64,000 bases of DNA, taken from assembly GCA_002812745.2 (NCBI GenBank), contig NCSJ02000075.1, positions 62,001 through 126,000 of the forward strand. The letters are read 5' to 3'. The stretch's first letter is position 1. The number at the start of each line of letters is the position of its first letter. Both the position numbers and the translations under genes were made by a program. The notes under the pieces are model-generated. The model saw nothing but the letters and a program-made list of their open reading frames with translations. It was not told the origin of the DNA and searched no databases. This DNA is from Scytalidium lignicola (Eukaryota; Ascomycota; Leotiomycetes). This document shows positions 23,310 through 35,100 of this stretch, one piece after another.

Positions 23310-25253
23310 ATGAGGTTCCATCTGTTGTCCGCTCCGCCATGGACCACATGGACATTGCTCGTCTTGATAGTGTCGTTGGTAACTCCTGCACGAGGTAGTG
23401 GTAGCGGTACGTATATGCTCAGTGGCATAGTGGTCACTCCGTAGAGCTTTTCTAATCACGGGGCTCCAGCTATTCCCCCAATCTCAGGTACAACGTCGAG
23501 TAATGTTTCCGTTACAACTACTTCAGTCCCTTCAACCATCACGCCGCCACCAACCAACTTGCCCATCTCGGAGCAGAAGATTCCGAACAATACCTGCTCG
23601 TTTTACAACTCGACCTTGGGCGGATATCAGTGGAATGACCCCTGGTGTAGCGTGTATGCTCTAGATTAATTGTCGATATATCTTTGCGAAGATCAGAACT
23701 GACTTTGACCAATAGTTACGCCCCGGGGACGGTTAATCTGGTATACTGGCCGACAATTTACCCCAATTCCACTTATCCTTCAACTTTCGTCAACACAGCG
23801 CTCGACTATACCTTGTAAGCATTCTATTTCTCATCCTCGGCGGAAGGAAGCTGACCACCTTTAAAGCACATCGCCTTCCGTGTACATGATCGTCCAGACA
23901 ATGTATGGTAACAACTCATGTGGTCCTCTTGGTCCGACGGCATCAAATGCAGTCTTTGCCTTTGACCTGACCCAGATTTCAACCCTTGTTCCCTATGTCG
24001 AGACGACCGCGACCTATCGTCCAAGCACGCGACAACTGTATCTTAGTGATCTAGGAATCAGTTGTGATCAATCCTTCGACTCATCTGCCCTAGCGACGGA
24101 AACTCATCGAGACAAAAATGCGGCGAATCGGTGTAACCCACGTATTGTGATGCCGTCTGCAGTCAAGGCGTTTGGTTACCCGTACTGGAATCATTGCGGC
24201 AACTATAATTTCAGATTTGGGCTATTTGATCCTCCGTACGCAATCCCTCCGGCCGACGGCCTTTTCACCACCCCTTCGGCTCCGGTAATCTCGAGCACGC
24301 AACCACCTTCGACAATTGCAACCGCATTGCCAATCACTGCATCGAGCACAACTACAGCTTCTCCTACATTGGTTCCTCCTCCTCCACCAGCATCATCCTC
24401 TCCAGCCTCTCCACCTCCTCCTCCCCCTCCTCCACCACCGCCTCTTCCGCCATCCACTCCTCCTCCACCACCGCCTCCTCCTCCATCATCTCCTCCTCCA
24501 TCTCCTCCTCCATCTCCTCCTCCTCTCCTCCTCCACCTCCACCTCCACCTCCCACCAGCACCAGCACCAGCACCAGCACCAGCACCAGCACCAGCTCCGG
24601 CTCCAGCTCCTGCTCCACCTGCTCCGGCTCCTAATTCACCTGCTCCAGCTCCAGCTCCTAATCCGCCTTCCTCGGCTCCTCCAGCACTTCTGCCCTCACC
24701 TGCATTTGCTGCTGCTCCACCACCAGCCGTCCCTGCTCCAGTCAGCCCATCTTCAGTTGAGTCCTCTCCAGTTGGGGTACCTACAACCACTCCAGCATCC
24801 GACGATCCCAGATTCGAACAAAGTACACAGCCAGGTTCAGGAGTCGTCACCGCTCCTATACTTGCCGCCGCCGTCTCATCTCCTGGTTCAACTGGTCCAA
24901 CACCAAGCCCCGAGGTTGTCAACGATGATCCTGGATCTACGCCAACTTATTTGGCCCCTGTCTCCAGTTCTGTCAATGCAGAGATAGACTCGACACCAGT
25001 TATTAGTTTAAGCTACCAAGGAGAGGCGTCCGCTGCTGGCGAAGCTGCTACAACGACAAATATAAGCGGGATTACCACAGCAACATCAGAGGCAGCTAAT
25101 GGATCTGGTGCATCTCAGGGGCCTAGTTCATCTCAGGGAACTTTCAACACACAATTACCTATGCCCTTTTCTTCAACCAGTTCAGCTCCAAGGTACACGA
25201 GTCCGATGATTTGTGTGGTTCTTGGAATAGCTAGTGCAATCTTCTTACTGTGA
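23310..25253 (+). CDS. Proline-rich GPI-anchor-type cell-wall protein
   Basis: Secreted surface protein of 582 residues from exons 23310-23406, 23488-23653, 23716-23814 and 23867-25253. It has a signal peptide (TWTLLVLIVSLVTPARG), then a Cys-containing ectodomain (NNTCSFYNSTLGGYQWNDPW, CSVYAPGTVNLVYWPT, NNSCGPLGP, LGISCDQSF) with several N-glycosylation sequons. Next come a low-complexity region of Pro runs and Pro-Ala dipeptides, a Ser/Thr-rich stalk, and a short C-terminal hydrophobic tail (ICVVLGIASAIFLL) with no residues after it, as in GPI signals. The ectodomain is common in fungal wall proteins but has no named function. Length should vary between strains because of the repeats. Start chosen at the ATG that begins the signal peptide. 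Confidence 0.8.
24370..24670 (+). repeat. In-frame CCT/CCA and CCAGCA low-complexity tract
   Basis: Trinucleotide runs of CTC/CCT/CCA encode Pro-rich sequence. They pass into CACCAGCACCAGC hexamer units (about 24556-24600) and then CTCCAGCTCCTG variants that encode Pro-Ala repeats. The plus strand is almost G-free over about 180 bp. The repeat explains the long mirror frames on the other strand and in other phases. Confidence 0.9.
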
Positions 25254-25646
25254 ACTAGCAAAGGGGCTGCGTTCTAGATTCTGATAGGGATAGCGACGAC
25301 CCTGTGAAAATTTGTCGATTCAATCAATCGCGTCAGTGCAGTGAAGCGGTGATCCTATACATAATAAATTAAATTATTAATACCATGGTTGTAGATTTGA
25401 TATTAATCGTGTTGTCAAATCAAATCCTTTTATTATCCTATTGTTGTGATATACGATACTTCTTTGAAAGAATAATTAGCCTTTTGATGAGATTCTCCCA
25501 CTTGAAGCCAGTTTAGTCCACGAAACTATTACCTTATCGCTTATTCATTCAAGTATAGCAATAGGCAAATTGTAATTAGTTGGGTTATTCTAGGGTATCT
25601 TTATCCTTTATCCTGCTGGAAAAGGCTAGCTTTCGACCCAAGTAAG
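25254..25646. other. AT-rich intergenic
   Basis: About 390 bp. The frame of the methyltransferase remnant is open for a short way upstream of ATG 25647, so the lost 5' part may have begun here. Nothing else is seen. Confidence 0.5.
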
Positions 25647-26168
25647 ATGACAGATGATCCAGGCACCGCGACCATCACTATTATCGATTGTTGGAAACGA
25701 AGCGGACGAAATGAAGATGCGCTTCCATCTATAGTGGCAACAGATCACACCAAGGCCATGATCGATGCCTTCAAAAAGGTACTGCTGGAAAAACAAGACA
25801 GCGGTTCCTGGAAGACGGTAAATGTGCAGATAATGGATTCTCATTCCCTTGACTTCCCAGCCGATGCCTTTGATTTTGTCTTTTACAACGTCAGCATAGG
25901 GAATTTCGAGCATCCGTTGCACGCCTTACAGGAAATATATCAAACATTCAAACCAAATGGCAAAGTTGTGATCACTACTTGGAAAACTTTCGGATTGGCA
26001 ACTGTCATGGGTCAAGCAAGGAAGAGGAAGGACCAAGCCCTCCAGTAGGAAAGAGTTTTCATGGCTACGCTGTACGATAATCATACAATAACTACATTTT
26101 CCAGACCTCCATATAACCCATCATTCCACTACGATCTATCAAACAGTGACACTTGGGATATTGAATGA
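25647..26168 (+). pseudogene. Truncated SAM-dependent class I methyltransferase
   Basis: Exons 25647-26044 and 26105-26168, split by a clean 60-bp GT-AG intron, give 153 residues against about 280 for relatives. Motifs: ATDHTKAMIDAFKKV (the acidic-loop region after motif I), VQIMDSHSLDFPADAFDFVF, and LHALQEIYQTFKPNGKVVIT followed by TW. The normal glycine-rich motif I (DxGxGTG) is reduced to DDPGTATIT. The C-terminal substrate domain is cut off by TGA at 26166, just after PPYNPSFHYDLSN. Both ends are therefore damaged, and a non-functional relic is most likely. An expressed short protein cannot be excluded. Confidence 0.65.
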
Positions 26169-26764
26169 TCATCACGTGTTACGAAGATCCATAACCGACG
26201 CGAAGTGCGGCCGCGAGAAGTTCGCGATTTTGGTCCGCGATAGAGGTTTAGCACTATTTCACATCACGAATTCTACTCATTAACAATCGGCTTGCATCTC
26301 GAAAGCTGGCATCAATCTTTTCTTCTCTGAATCATCAAGTCGTTATTTAAACAATGTATTCACCATAGGGGGAGGCCTATATAGGCCTTAACTAAATCCA
26401 CAGAGCACTTAGTGAATCGAACGCTGAAATGTTCAGTATATATATTTGACCCAGTTCTCTTCTAGGATCACGGTTACCTCACAGGGTATTCGAATGTAGC
26501 CCACGAGGTAGCTGTAGCAGGAGCTGTCTCGGTCTTTTTCTGAACGTGATTCACAACGAATCGCGTTCATAAAAAGCAATTGGTTCCACCAAAAACTCAA
26601 CATGAACGCTGCTTTAAAGAATAACTGCATGAAATGGAGCATCAAAAGCATATGCCAAACACGAATCTGGCAATTCCTGTGCTCTTACCAAAAGAATCCC
26701 AGCGAATCGTCAATATATTCGAGTTCCAACACTACCAGGAGTCACACATGAAATGGTTTAAACT
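26169..26764. other. Intergenic
   Basis: About 600 bp. A palindromic AGGCCTATATAGGCCT lies at 26373-26388, directly followed by TAACTAAATC, which resembles the terminus of the MITE-like element. A frame from ATG 26661 reads about 50 codons (MPNTNLAIPVLLPKESQRIV) and may be a fragment of the gene that follows. Confidence 0.35.
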
Positions 26765-27395
26765 ATGCAACGTTGGTATAAGGCGATATCTAAGAACTGC
26801 TTAAAGAACTGGATTCACTGGAGTCATAAGGTGGAGGAAACCTCTCAGCAATTGAAAGGAGAGGATGTGTTCCTTTCTTTGCGGTTTAGAGCATTTGTCG
26901 AGAAGGTGGCACGCAATGCTAAAGAATTAGCCAATCCAAAGAGAGGAAGAGACCTATGGCACGAAGAGCGACTCAACGAAGAGGTGATTGTCGACATGGT
27001 AAGTATATGGCCTGTTTATATTTTTAAATTGCCATTGTTAATTTATTATTCAGGATTCCATCAGGTCCCGATTAGAGATGGAACAAAACTTGATCCAAAC
27101 ACTAGTTGATTTTGCAAAAGCTACGGACGAAGTGAGACTTCATTTACAACTGGGTGATTACACAGCCAAGAACCTCTCCGATATGCGACAAACTCAGACG
27201 TTTAGAGGGACTGACCTAAATGGTCAACTGAATTGCAACAAGGTCGTTTTAGGTGGATNAAAAAAGGCAAATTTTTCATGGGGGATGAGCTTATTCGTCA
27301 AGGGCTTCCCGAATACTTTTTATTTATGGTTTGAAGTTACTGGGTTATACGCATTGAGTAAACTTGAAGAAAAATGGATTGTAAAAATGGTGTAG
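26765..27395 (+). CDS. Unrecognised protein, probably partial
   Basis: Two frames join across a plausible intron (27000-27054, GTAAGT...TTCAG) in the order KRGRDLWHEERLNEEVIVDM, then DSIRSRLEMEQNLIQTLVDF, then AKATDEVRLHLQLGDYTAKN. The composition is charged and helical, like real coding sequence. An N before an A run at 27258 breaks the frame near the 3' end. A good start codon is not visible: the first ATG gives MQRWYKAISKNCLKNW, and the upstream fragment MPNTNLAIPV is in another frame. No family is recognised. It could be a decayed STAND/incompatibility-type gene, but nothing in the sequence proves this. Confidence 0.35.
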
Positions 27396-29211
27396 ACTGG
27401 TGGTGATCAAATCATAGAAAGACGGATAGTTAATAAGAGTTGATAATGGCGATTCAGCAGCTAGCCAAACTTAACATAGAACATATACGGAAGCTGGTTA
27501 TGCTCCCTGTGCTCTTTAGTTCGTGATTTTTATCTCCAGCGGTTGGTAAATTAAGATAAAAGAAAAGGCTTACAACTAAGTCAGAATGTATTTAAACATA
27601 GAGTGATTAACTCATTAATATTAAGGTGCTGATTTTGTTGATTAAAACCCAATTTGTGACTTAATCCAGTTTTCTAGCGTCCCTCACGGAAAATTGAAAG
27701 CGGCTCGTGAAAGGGGACGTGAAAATCATGCTGACCCATAAATTAGAGAATTAGTGAGTAAAAAATTAACTATAGAGCTTTGAGGATGCGAAATACTAGC
27801 TTAATAATGCGGCATCGTATTTAATCATAGAGTCTAGCTATTGCAGTAAGGATGTATCACGATCATCACATCCACTACAGCCTTGATGATTGAACCCTTA
27901 AACTAATCCCACTGTTGTTTAAAGTCCAGTTTTTAATTTGTGGCAGCTTTGAAATATTAGGATCAAGATACGTAGTTGTAATTTGATGACGATGATGGAA
28001 AGTTTAGAAACTAAAAGGCGAATCGCTAATATGATCAATATCTAGCTGTTTCTAACTAGGATTTACCGTGCTCTTAGTGTCATGTTCTAACTACCGACAC
28101 TCAAGATACTGAATTACCACCTTACTGATATAGAATGATGGACGCGTAAGTAGGAGGTCTCAGTTCGTATAATTGGTGGTATGTAGAGTTCTTGGCAAAG
28201 TGGCTACCGATTGTATTGTGCTTTGGAAGGTGACTTCCGACGGATCTCGGTGGTACTTTTAATGCAATAATACCGCTGGGTAACGCGTATTAATAAAACC
28301 GGCGGGTTGAGGTCTGGAAGTAGATCTTTACTGTATTTGTGCTGTTTGGGACATATTACGGTTAGTGTAGGAGCAAATTAATAGGTAAGATAGACAAGAG
28401 AGCTTGAACTTAACATTAGATGCTTGTTTCAAAGAAATCGTGGGGCAGTATCGCAGTCCTGGTGAGTCTGCTCGTTACGAATACGACAGCAGTAAGCGAC
28501 GAGTAATTTGCGGTTAAAGAGGCAAAGCGGTGAATATCTTGAGTCGATTTGGCCTGTTCTCCCCTGGTTCAATCAGTTTTGTATTTGAATGTGCAACGGT
28601 AATTATTAACTTGTTATTCTTGTACTTTTACAGTAAAATTCAAAATACATTAATTAGCTCTTAAACGCTGATAACTTCACTTTTAAAACGAAGTACTGGC
28701 GTACCCAGTGCGAGCACTTCCTGTCTAAAGAGAATAGTTAACGGACAATTTTCATCAATTGTCAGCTGACTGCAGTTTGTTTATCGCTATACCATATTAT
28801 TAAAATCTAACTAATAGTCGGTTGCGTTGNTTTTATCGCTGACTAATTACCCGGGGCAGTTGGTCAGTGATAAAACAGTGTACCAACTACAGTATTAGAG
28901 GTTGTATACTTCCTGGATTGCACCGTGTCGCTTGGCATCAAGGTTTCGAACCTAACTCAACTATTTCAGACTATTCCACTATAGATCAAGATGTTAATTG
29001 TTCAAGTAAATGAATCTACGTAACGTTTCCAAATATAGCAAGATGTATAATTCTTTAAATAGACAATGTGATTGTACCAAAATTGATGGTAGTATTTCAG
29101 TTATATAAAGTCCGTTGAGAACTAATATTTCGACTTACCATAAAGAACCACCTCACAATTTCAGCTCCAGCTCTGATCCTGACTTAACAAGCTCATAATC
29201 CACTATTAATT
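27396..29211. other. AT-rich gene desert, probably decayed repeats
   Basis: About 1.8 kb with stop codons in every frame, no long ORF and much TA/AT sequence. It has the look of RIP-mutated transposon DNA, though I cannot identify the element. An N at about 28830 precedes a T run. Confidence 0.45.
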
Positions 29212-29680
29212 ATGAAGTTTTAAATCTTCTCTTCTATTGCTTTCTTTGGCCTCTTGAACTTGGTAAATAGGAAAAATGATCGGTATACTAATTATTCAAC
29301 TAATACTTCTCTAGGTCACTGCTGATGGCATCCTCGTTATCAATAACCCTCTAGGATCGGTAGGATCAGAGAAGCTGCTTGACGTTGGTGTACACTTCGT
29401 GACTTCTGAGGGTAATTAGTGCAAAAGTTTCATCTTAGGGACTACTAAAAAGAAACTAACGGTGTTATCAATTATAGATCCAAACCTAGTCTGGCGTCTG
29501 GCTCAAAATGCCTCCTGCACCAATGCTGGAAGGATTAGCTAGGGTGAGGTAGAAGCTAACAACTGCACTGCCTACAAGGACCCTTCATGCTCAGGCCCAG
29601 TCTTAATCACCTTCACCACTGAGATTGTTGAGTTTCCTGAAGGTCTTCGAGGGCAGGTAGGATGCTACTTGTGCTTGTAA
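29212..29680 (+). pseudogene. Small secreted (effector-like) protein with in-frame stops
   Basis: A three-exon structure is still readable: exon 1 from ATG 29212 (MKF, stop, IFSSIAFFGLLNL signal-type segment), exon 2 VTADGILVINNPLGSVGSEK then LLDVGVHFVTSEG, and exon 3 DPNLVWRLAQNASCTNAGRI followed by a stop and GEVEANNCTAYKDPSCSGPV. Introns have GT...CTAG and GT...TATAG ends. Stops are TAA at 29221 (CAA would restore Gln) and TAG at 29540 (CAG or TGG would give Gln or Trp), both of RIP type. A Cys-containing peptide of about 110 residues would have been secreted. No named family is recognised. Confidence 0.6.
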
Positions 29681-30079
29681 ATAATAAAGATGGTAGTTAA
29701 CAGGCCGGTTATTGGATACTCCGGGGTACAAACTGTTTACGTGTGCCTTATAAAATCAAAAATTAAAAATTGAAGATTGTTTTCTATAACAAAACTTTCT
29801 TGAACTAATTAAAAGCCGAGAGTTTTGAAGATTTGCGTGATTTTAATCATATATCTACCGGAGAGGACTAAAATCAACCATAAATTAAGCAGGCACCCTA
29901 CGTTTATAGAATTCAAAGATGCTAAAATTATAGATAACACAATTTTTCCAATTTGATTTACAACTTTGAGGTAGGCTTCTTCAAACTTTCAATCCAATTA
30001 TCCCCCATTCACTTCCAATCGCATTTCCGCCAGACCAACTCTTGATTAGCCCGATGACCTGCTGTATTGTGGCTTGCCA

Positions 30080-30180
30080 ACTTCGTTAATTTGGGTTAAC
30101 GTAGTCTACATCAATCAGGAAGATATCCCAAAACATAATTCTCAAGTTTTGCATATGACTGATATTTACACACTGCTCTT
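30080..30180 (+). pseudogene. HET-domain fragment
   Basis: The translation LIWVNVVYINQEDIPKHNSQ then VLHMTDIY matches the core of the HET domain (W-[VI]-D-[AS]-x-C-I-N-Q-x-D-x-x-E-R-x-x-Q-V). The usual Asp and Cys are changed (WVNVVYINQ for WIDAICINQ). The flanks do not continue the domain, so this is a remnant. It lies 2 kb upstream of a full HET gene. Confidence 0.5.
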
Positions 30181-30362
30181 TACAACCTGCTCCGGTGGTC
30201 ATGGTGAAATCACATCTGGTCCATTCAAGAAACTATCCTTGGCTCAGCTCTACACTTTATTTGTGGTCAGCAAAAGATCTCTTCAAATACGCTGTTCAAT
30301 GCTATGAGGAGTTATGCATTACATCGAAGGTGTTATCTGGGTGATTCATTACCCTCAATTGA

Positions 30363-31690
30363 CTATGTGATCAAATGCAGATACTTATTAACCTCCCATT
30401 TGGCTTCGTTTGTTAAGGTCACAGCTACGGGGTTTGTACGTTTTTCCTGTTCTTCCTTCCGAGACTTGATAGTTGCCTCTAGATCTTTCCATTTTTCTGC
30501 TTCAGATTGCTTACCCTTATCCTTCTCTGTTCTCAACCCCCCCAGAAATTATTCCGAAATCAGTGCTACACCAGCGCCTGGATATTCTTCTTCAAGCTTT
30601 CCCAGTGTTTGCATAACCTTTGGTCTATGCTTATGGGGGTCGTAATCTTTGTCTTCGCTGTTCTTTTCGCTCAATCGAAATTGATGTAAGTGATCATGCG
30701 ATATAGGTATGCCGAGAGCGGTAGGTGTGCGAGTAACCCCAGCAACAGCAATGTTATGTCCCATCCCAATAGCTTCAACAAGGAATAAGTACCAGGTATC
30801 TTCAGTGAGACCTCCAATAGTAATAAGCAAAAATATCCAAAATATTGCTAAACAAACAATGATTGCCCGTGTTCTACGACCGGCTCGAGAAATGTTATTG
30901 GCTAGATCTTCAAGATTAAGACTAATGCCGGAATATCTCGGCTTATCAAAGTCTTTAGGGTTGTCTTTATTCCAATTATGGTTCTCTTTTTTTGGTGTAT
31001 AAGGAGAAATACATGTTTATGACCATTTCCTCGGGGAATGATATAATCTTGCATCGAGTCTCTGCGACAATCATATTTCTCGGTCCTGTATTGTCCCATA
31101 GAACCTGTAATTAGAGCTAGAATAGTTCCCGCGCCGGTGACCATGATGATTTCCTAGTTATCATTTAGGATAATCAGGATTGAATTTCGGCGGCTGTGTC
31201 TGATACACTGTTGCAATCAGACCCGATTCCAGCTTCCATAATTCATTCTTTCGCCGTAAGTCGCGATCGATATTAATTTCCAGGTCCCTGATTAATCTGC
31301 CAATGAGCCATGATTCGTTGAGCCTGCTGCGATTTTTCACGGTAATTACTTTAGAGACCAAGTCTGGCTGAGGCATGAAGACTCCATCTCCAAATGCTGA
31401 CATCAAACTCCCAAAGGCATATGCGACCCAGCCAAAGCTGAAGCTAACAGGAGTGAAAGGTCCTCCTGTTAAATTGTGCAACGGCTTTCTGGACGATGTC
31501 GCCACCTATAATGAGCAGGACTGATAGGATCTCAGCAGGATCTGTAAACTGCTTCCGGAGAGCGCTTGCTGATGAGTCGCTTCGTTCTTCAAGACTTCGT
31601 GCTGTCTTCGAAGTGAAGCCCCGGAGCGGTAAACCTAGGGCCAGCGGCCTTGGCAACCCGTTTGCTCCTCCGAGCGCAACCAACTATTAA
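30363..31690 (-). pseudogene. Broken polytopic membrane protein of a fungal family
   Basis: Pieces in order on the minus strand are DPAEILSVLLIIGGDIVQKA, then (frame +1) LTGGPFTPVSFSFGWVAYAF, SWLIGRLIRDLEI, a gap, AGTILALITGSMGQYRTEKY, and TEDTWYLFLVEAIGMGHNIA then VAGVTRTPTALGIPISHDHL. The end reads KVMQTLGKLEEEYPGAGVAL, a TAA, then FLGGLRTEKDKGKQ. These follow a family of uncharacterised Pezizomycotina membrane proteins ending in a conserved EEAYPGVG-type motif. Damage: one-base shift at a T run near 31476, loss of about 30 residues near 31150, a stop near 30980 and TAA near 30545. Multiple lesions make a pseudogene more likely than assembly error. Confidence 0.6.
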
Positions 31691-32189
31691 GCCGAGCTTG
31701 AGCCTTAAGCATGCCGATGAGTCGGCTTGAATATGTTCAAAGGGATCATCTTTTGGTTTTTTTAAGAATAAGTTAAAGTTTCTATGTTATCTAAATATAA
31801 ATTTTGTTATTGCTTACTATCTATTCGGATAAAGTTACCATTACTGATCTACGCTATTCTAACCCGGGACCTCAATGTCTGAAGCTGAAGAAAGACCCAC
31901 TTTATAACCGATACCTTGAATACAGCCTGATATGCAATCTAACAAACCTTTAAATTATATGTTATAACTTTTCTTTAAAAAAAACAACCTCGCTTAACTT
32001 TAAAATCTTACTTTATAAATTATCAGATACGTTTAACTGTGTAAACATATTTCATGAAATGTGTTATGACTTGTATTCATAAGTTGGACTCCTTGGCAGG
32101 GCTGCCTCACAAGGATTCGCATTTTTGCTTACTTTAAGAAGCTTTAATTCGACACAATCTAACTGTGCTCTATCCACTACACTCTGACG
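31691..32189. other. AT-rich intergenic
   Basis: About 500 bp between divergent transcription units; the presumed HET promoter lies at its right end. No other feature seen. Confidence 0.5.
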
Positions 32190-35100
32190 ATGGATTTAGA
32201 GTCTGATTGGAAAGAGGCTCCCTATTACTCTCTCTCGAGCCATGAGCAGCACGGCCACCCTCCCCTCACAGAGGTAGATGGCGATCTCTCAGAGAAGTGG
32301 GACGAATGGGCGGAATCACTTAAAGTGCACAACCAAAGGCATCACATAAAGACATTCAATATGATTATTAAGCCTAAACTGGATTACTACTATGAACTAG
32401 GGCCGGAGAAGCTAAGTACAATCAGTTAATAATAACTCCTTTCGCTCTGTAAGTTATAATTGTGAATTGCTGACAAGTGAGGCTGAAGTCTTACCCGCTG
32501 TTACATTCCCGTCACAACCACTCGAAATGGCATCCTACGAAGAAAAGCAATACTACCTCGCCTCTACATATCGAGCGGTACTCGAAGTGGCTTTGCCAGG
32601 ACACTACCATAGGCTCGCCAACAGCAAATCCACTGAACAGCACACTCCTGGGCAGGATCACCCTTTGTATGAGCAACTCAAGGTCTCGAACTCAACATCA
32701 ACCATACGACTCCTAGAGATTCTCCCAGGCAGTACAGAAGAACAGCTGGTTTCCACCAGGCTCTTTACCGCAGATCTAGGTCTTATTGTCCCACAATACG
32801 AAGCGCTTTCTTATGCTTGGGGCTCGGACTCCGGACCTCGCAATCAACACTCCATTCGCGTGAACGGGTTGACACAGCTCGTTATGCCCAACCTGTACAG
32901 CGCTCTGTCATCCCTTCGCCACTCTTCTCAAAGCAGAACGTTGTGGGTTGATTCGATTTGCATCAACCAGACGGACTTAGAGGAACGCTCCCAACAGGTT
33001 CTCCTCATGGCCAAAATCTTCGCCCAGGCACGCAGAACCATCATATATCTTGGTCCTTCCACACCAGCCTCGACCGCACTATTCAAGTTCCTGCAAACCC
33101 CAGTGTGCCATTCGGTCAATGTTAGTGACGAAGAATCTCAGGATTATCTGGACGCCATAGGATCACAATTCTTGAGCGCCTGCCGCACTGCAGGCTCAGG
33201 GTTGGTTGAAGGCTTCATTGATATTTGCAGCAGAAGCTGGTGGGAGAGGGTATGGATTCTACAAGAGTACCAATGCAGCAAACAGGATCCCCTTTTCTAT
33301 TGTGGACAATTGGAAATACCTAACAAAACACTGCACAAAAACTTTCGAAGGCTTTACAACTGGGTCAGACACCAGAAAGTGCATCCGTTGCCGCTAGACA
33401 AATGCCCGCATCCAGCGTGCAACAAGACCTTGCTCCTGGAGAACGCAAGCGACCAAGAAATAGAGCCCCACGGCGAGAACGTTTACGAAGAAGCGGAGAA
33501 AGAATTACAAGGGCGACTGGGTATCCCCCGTCAGGAATATCCAGGCCAAGAATGGGCAGCATGGGGCTACCGTGTTATTCGAGTCCAGGCAATCATGGCA
33601 AGACGTTCACGATGTACGCCCTGGACAGCGCCATACTTTTTGTTCCAAGACCTGGCCGCGCAATGCTTAGATCCTCATGATATCGTGTACGGCGTGCGTG
33701 AGTTGATAGATCCTATCTTTCGGGACCTGTTCCAGCCCACTTATACTCTACCTATTTCAACACTGTTCACACGTCTAGCAGCATATATGCTTATTTTCGA
33801 TATGTGGACTGACATGTTTTGGTGCTTCCCACATCGTCTTCGGCCGAGTGATGGCTCGGTGGAAGTTCCGTCGTGGGTTCCCGACTTCACGAAGCCGCAA
33901 CGTCCAAGGGATGGGGATCAACGGCCAGTCCAGAAAAAAAAAGCAAATTAGGAGTGTTACAAATGATGCTTGCATCCTTGATGGTGTCCTCTTGATGGAC
34001 GGGTGGCTTCTGGATGAAATCGTTGAGGTTTTCGCATTTCCGTCCAACGACCCCTTCTGTCTGTTGCAACAGTTGTGGTATGCTGAACGAGGTTATGGGC
34101 GGCCAGCATATATGCACCACAGGACGGAGCACGAGAACAAATCCTTCGACGACCATTATCAGAGGTTTGGTGATATGTTGAAGATATCTGGGGGCATCAC
34201 GGCATATCCCAGTATACCATGGGCGACGCAGTACCAGGATCAGATGCCGACTAACATCTCGATTGGAGACGTTATAGGCGCGGTCAAGACTCTCACACCA
34301 CTGCTTAGCCCAGCTATCGATGACTACTGGCACAAGATTCCCATTGTTGTGGACTGCCAATTAAAGCAACAATATCAAAAAGCTGGGAAGAAGGTCACGA
34401 TCAATGCTGACGAGCGTGCGGATGGAGAAGACGTCTCTAGATTAGAGGCAACTCGCGGCTTGGCGGACCTCGACCTAAATAGCGATGCTGACAGTGAAGA
34501 CGAAGAGTCAGGGCGCAAAGATCGCATCATCAAGATGGAAAGCCGTTTCTCGGAGCTAATATCGTATCTGCTCAAGGAAAGATGGATTGACTTTGTTGGT
34601 ATATGCACCTTCGACTACGACAACTTCCGCGCCCAGATCTTGCACCGAATACTCTTCAGTCATCATGATCAAGAGCCATTAGGGGAGAGCTTAGACGTAC
34701 GAGGAGAAGGGATCGATAACCCGGTAATTTGCGCCCCCATCACGTACGACGAGGCTATTGCGACTATCGAGAAGGGTTGCCAAAGCGCGACAGAGTTACG
34801 TTTCCGGGAGAGCTTTGTTGTTGATCTAGCGACCAAGGTTCATGAGGAGATAGCGGGTATGGTTGGCCTCGAGGGAGATAGTTTCTGGGAAAAAGTTTCT
34901 GTGGGGGATAAACTGGACAAGTTCGAATCTGGAGCTGAATGCATAGGTGACCTCGTAACCACGATACCGTTGTCGGCTCTTAAAGCCCTAGAGGAGGATA
35001 CTTTCTCAAACCTACCAGAGGATCTCAACAACAGACTGGAACAAACACCGATGAGCTTTGAGGGTCATGATTCAGACGAAGGAGATCAGACGCCATTTAC

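Noticed and set aside
24203..24987. Long open frames on the minus strand and in another plus frame in the wall-protein gene
   Set aside because: They are mirror products of the Pro-rich repeat tract; only the 23310-25253 frame has signal peptide, Cys domain and GPI-type tail.
26373..26398. Palindrome plus TAACTAAATC resembling the MITE terminus
   Set aside because: Only about 16 bp match and no partner end found nearby; could be chance.
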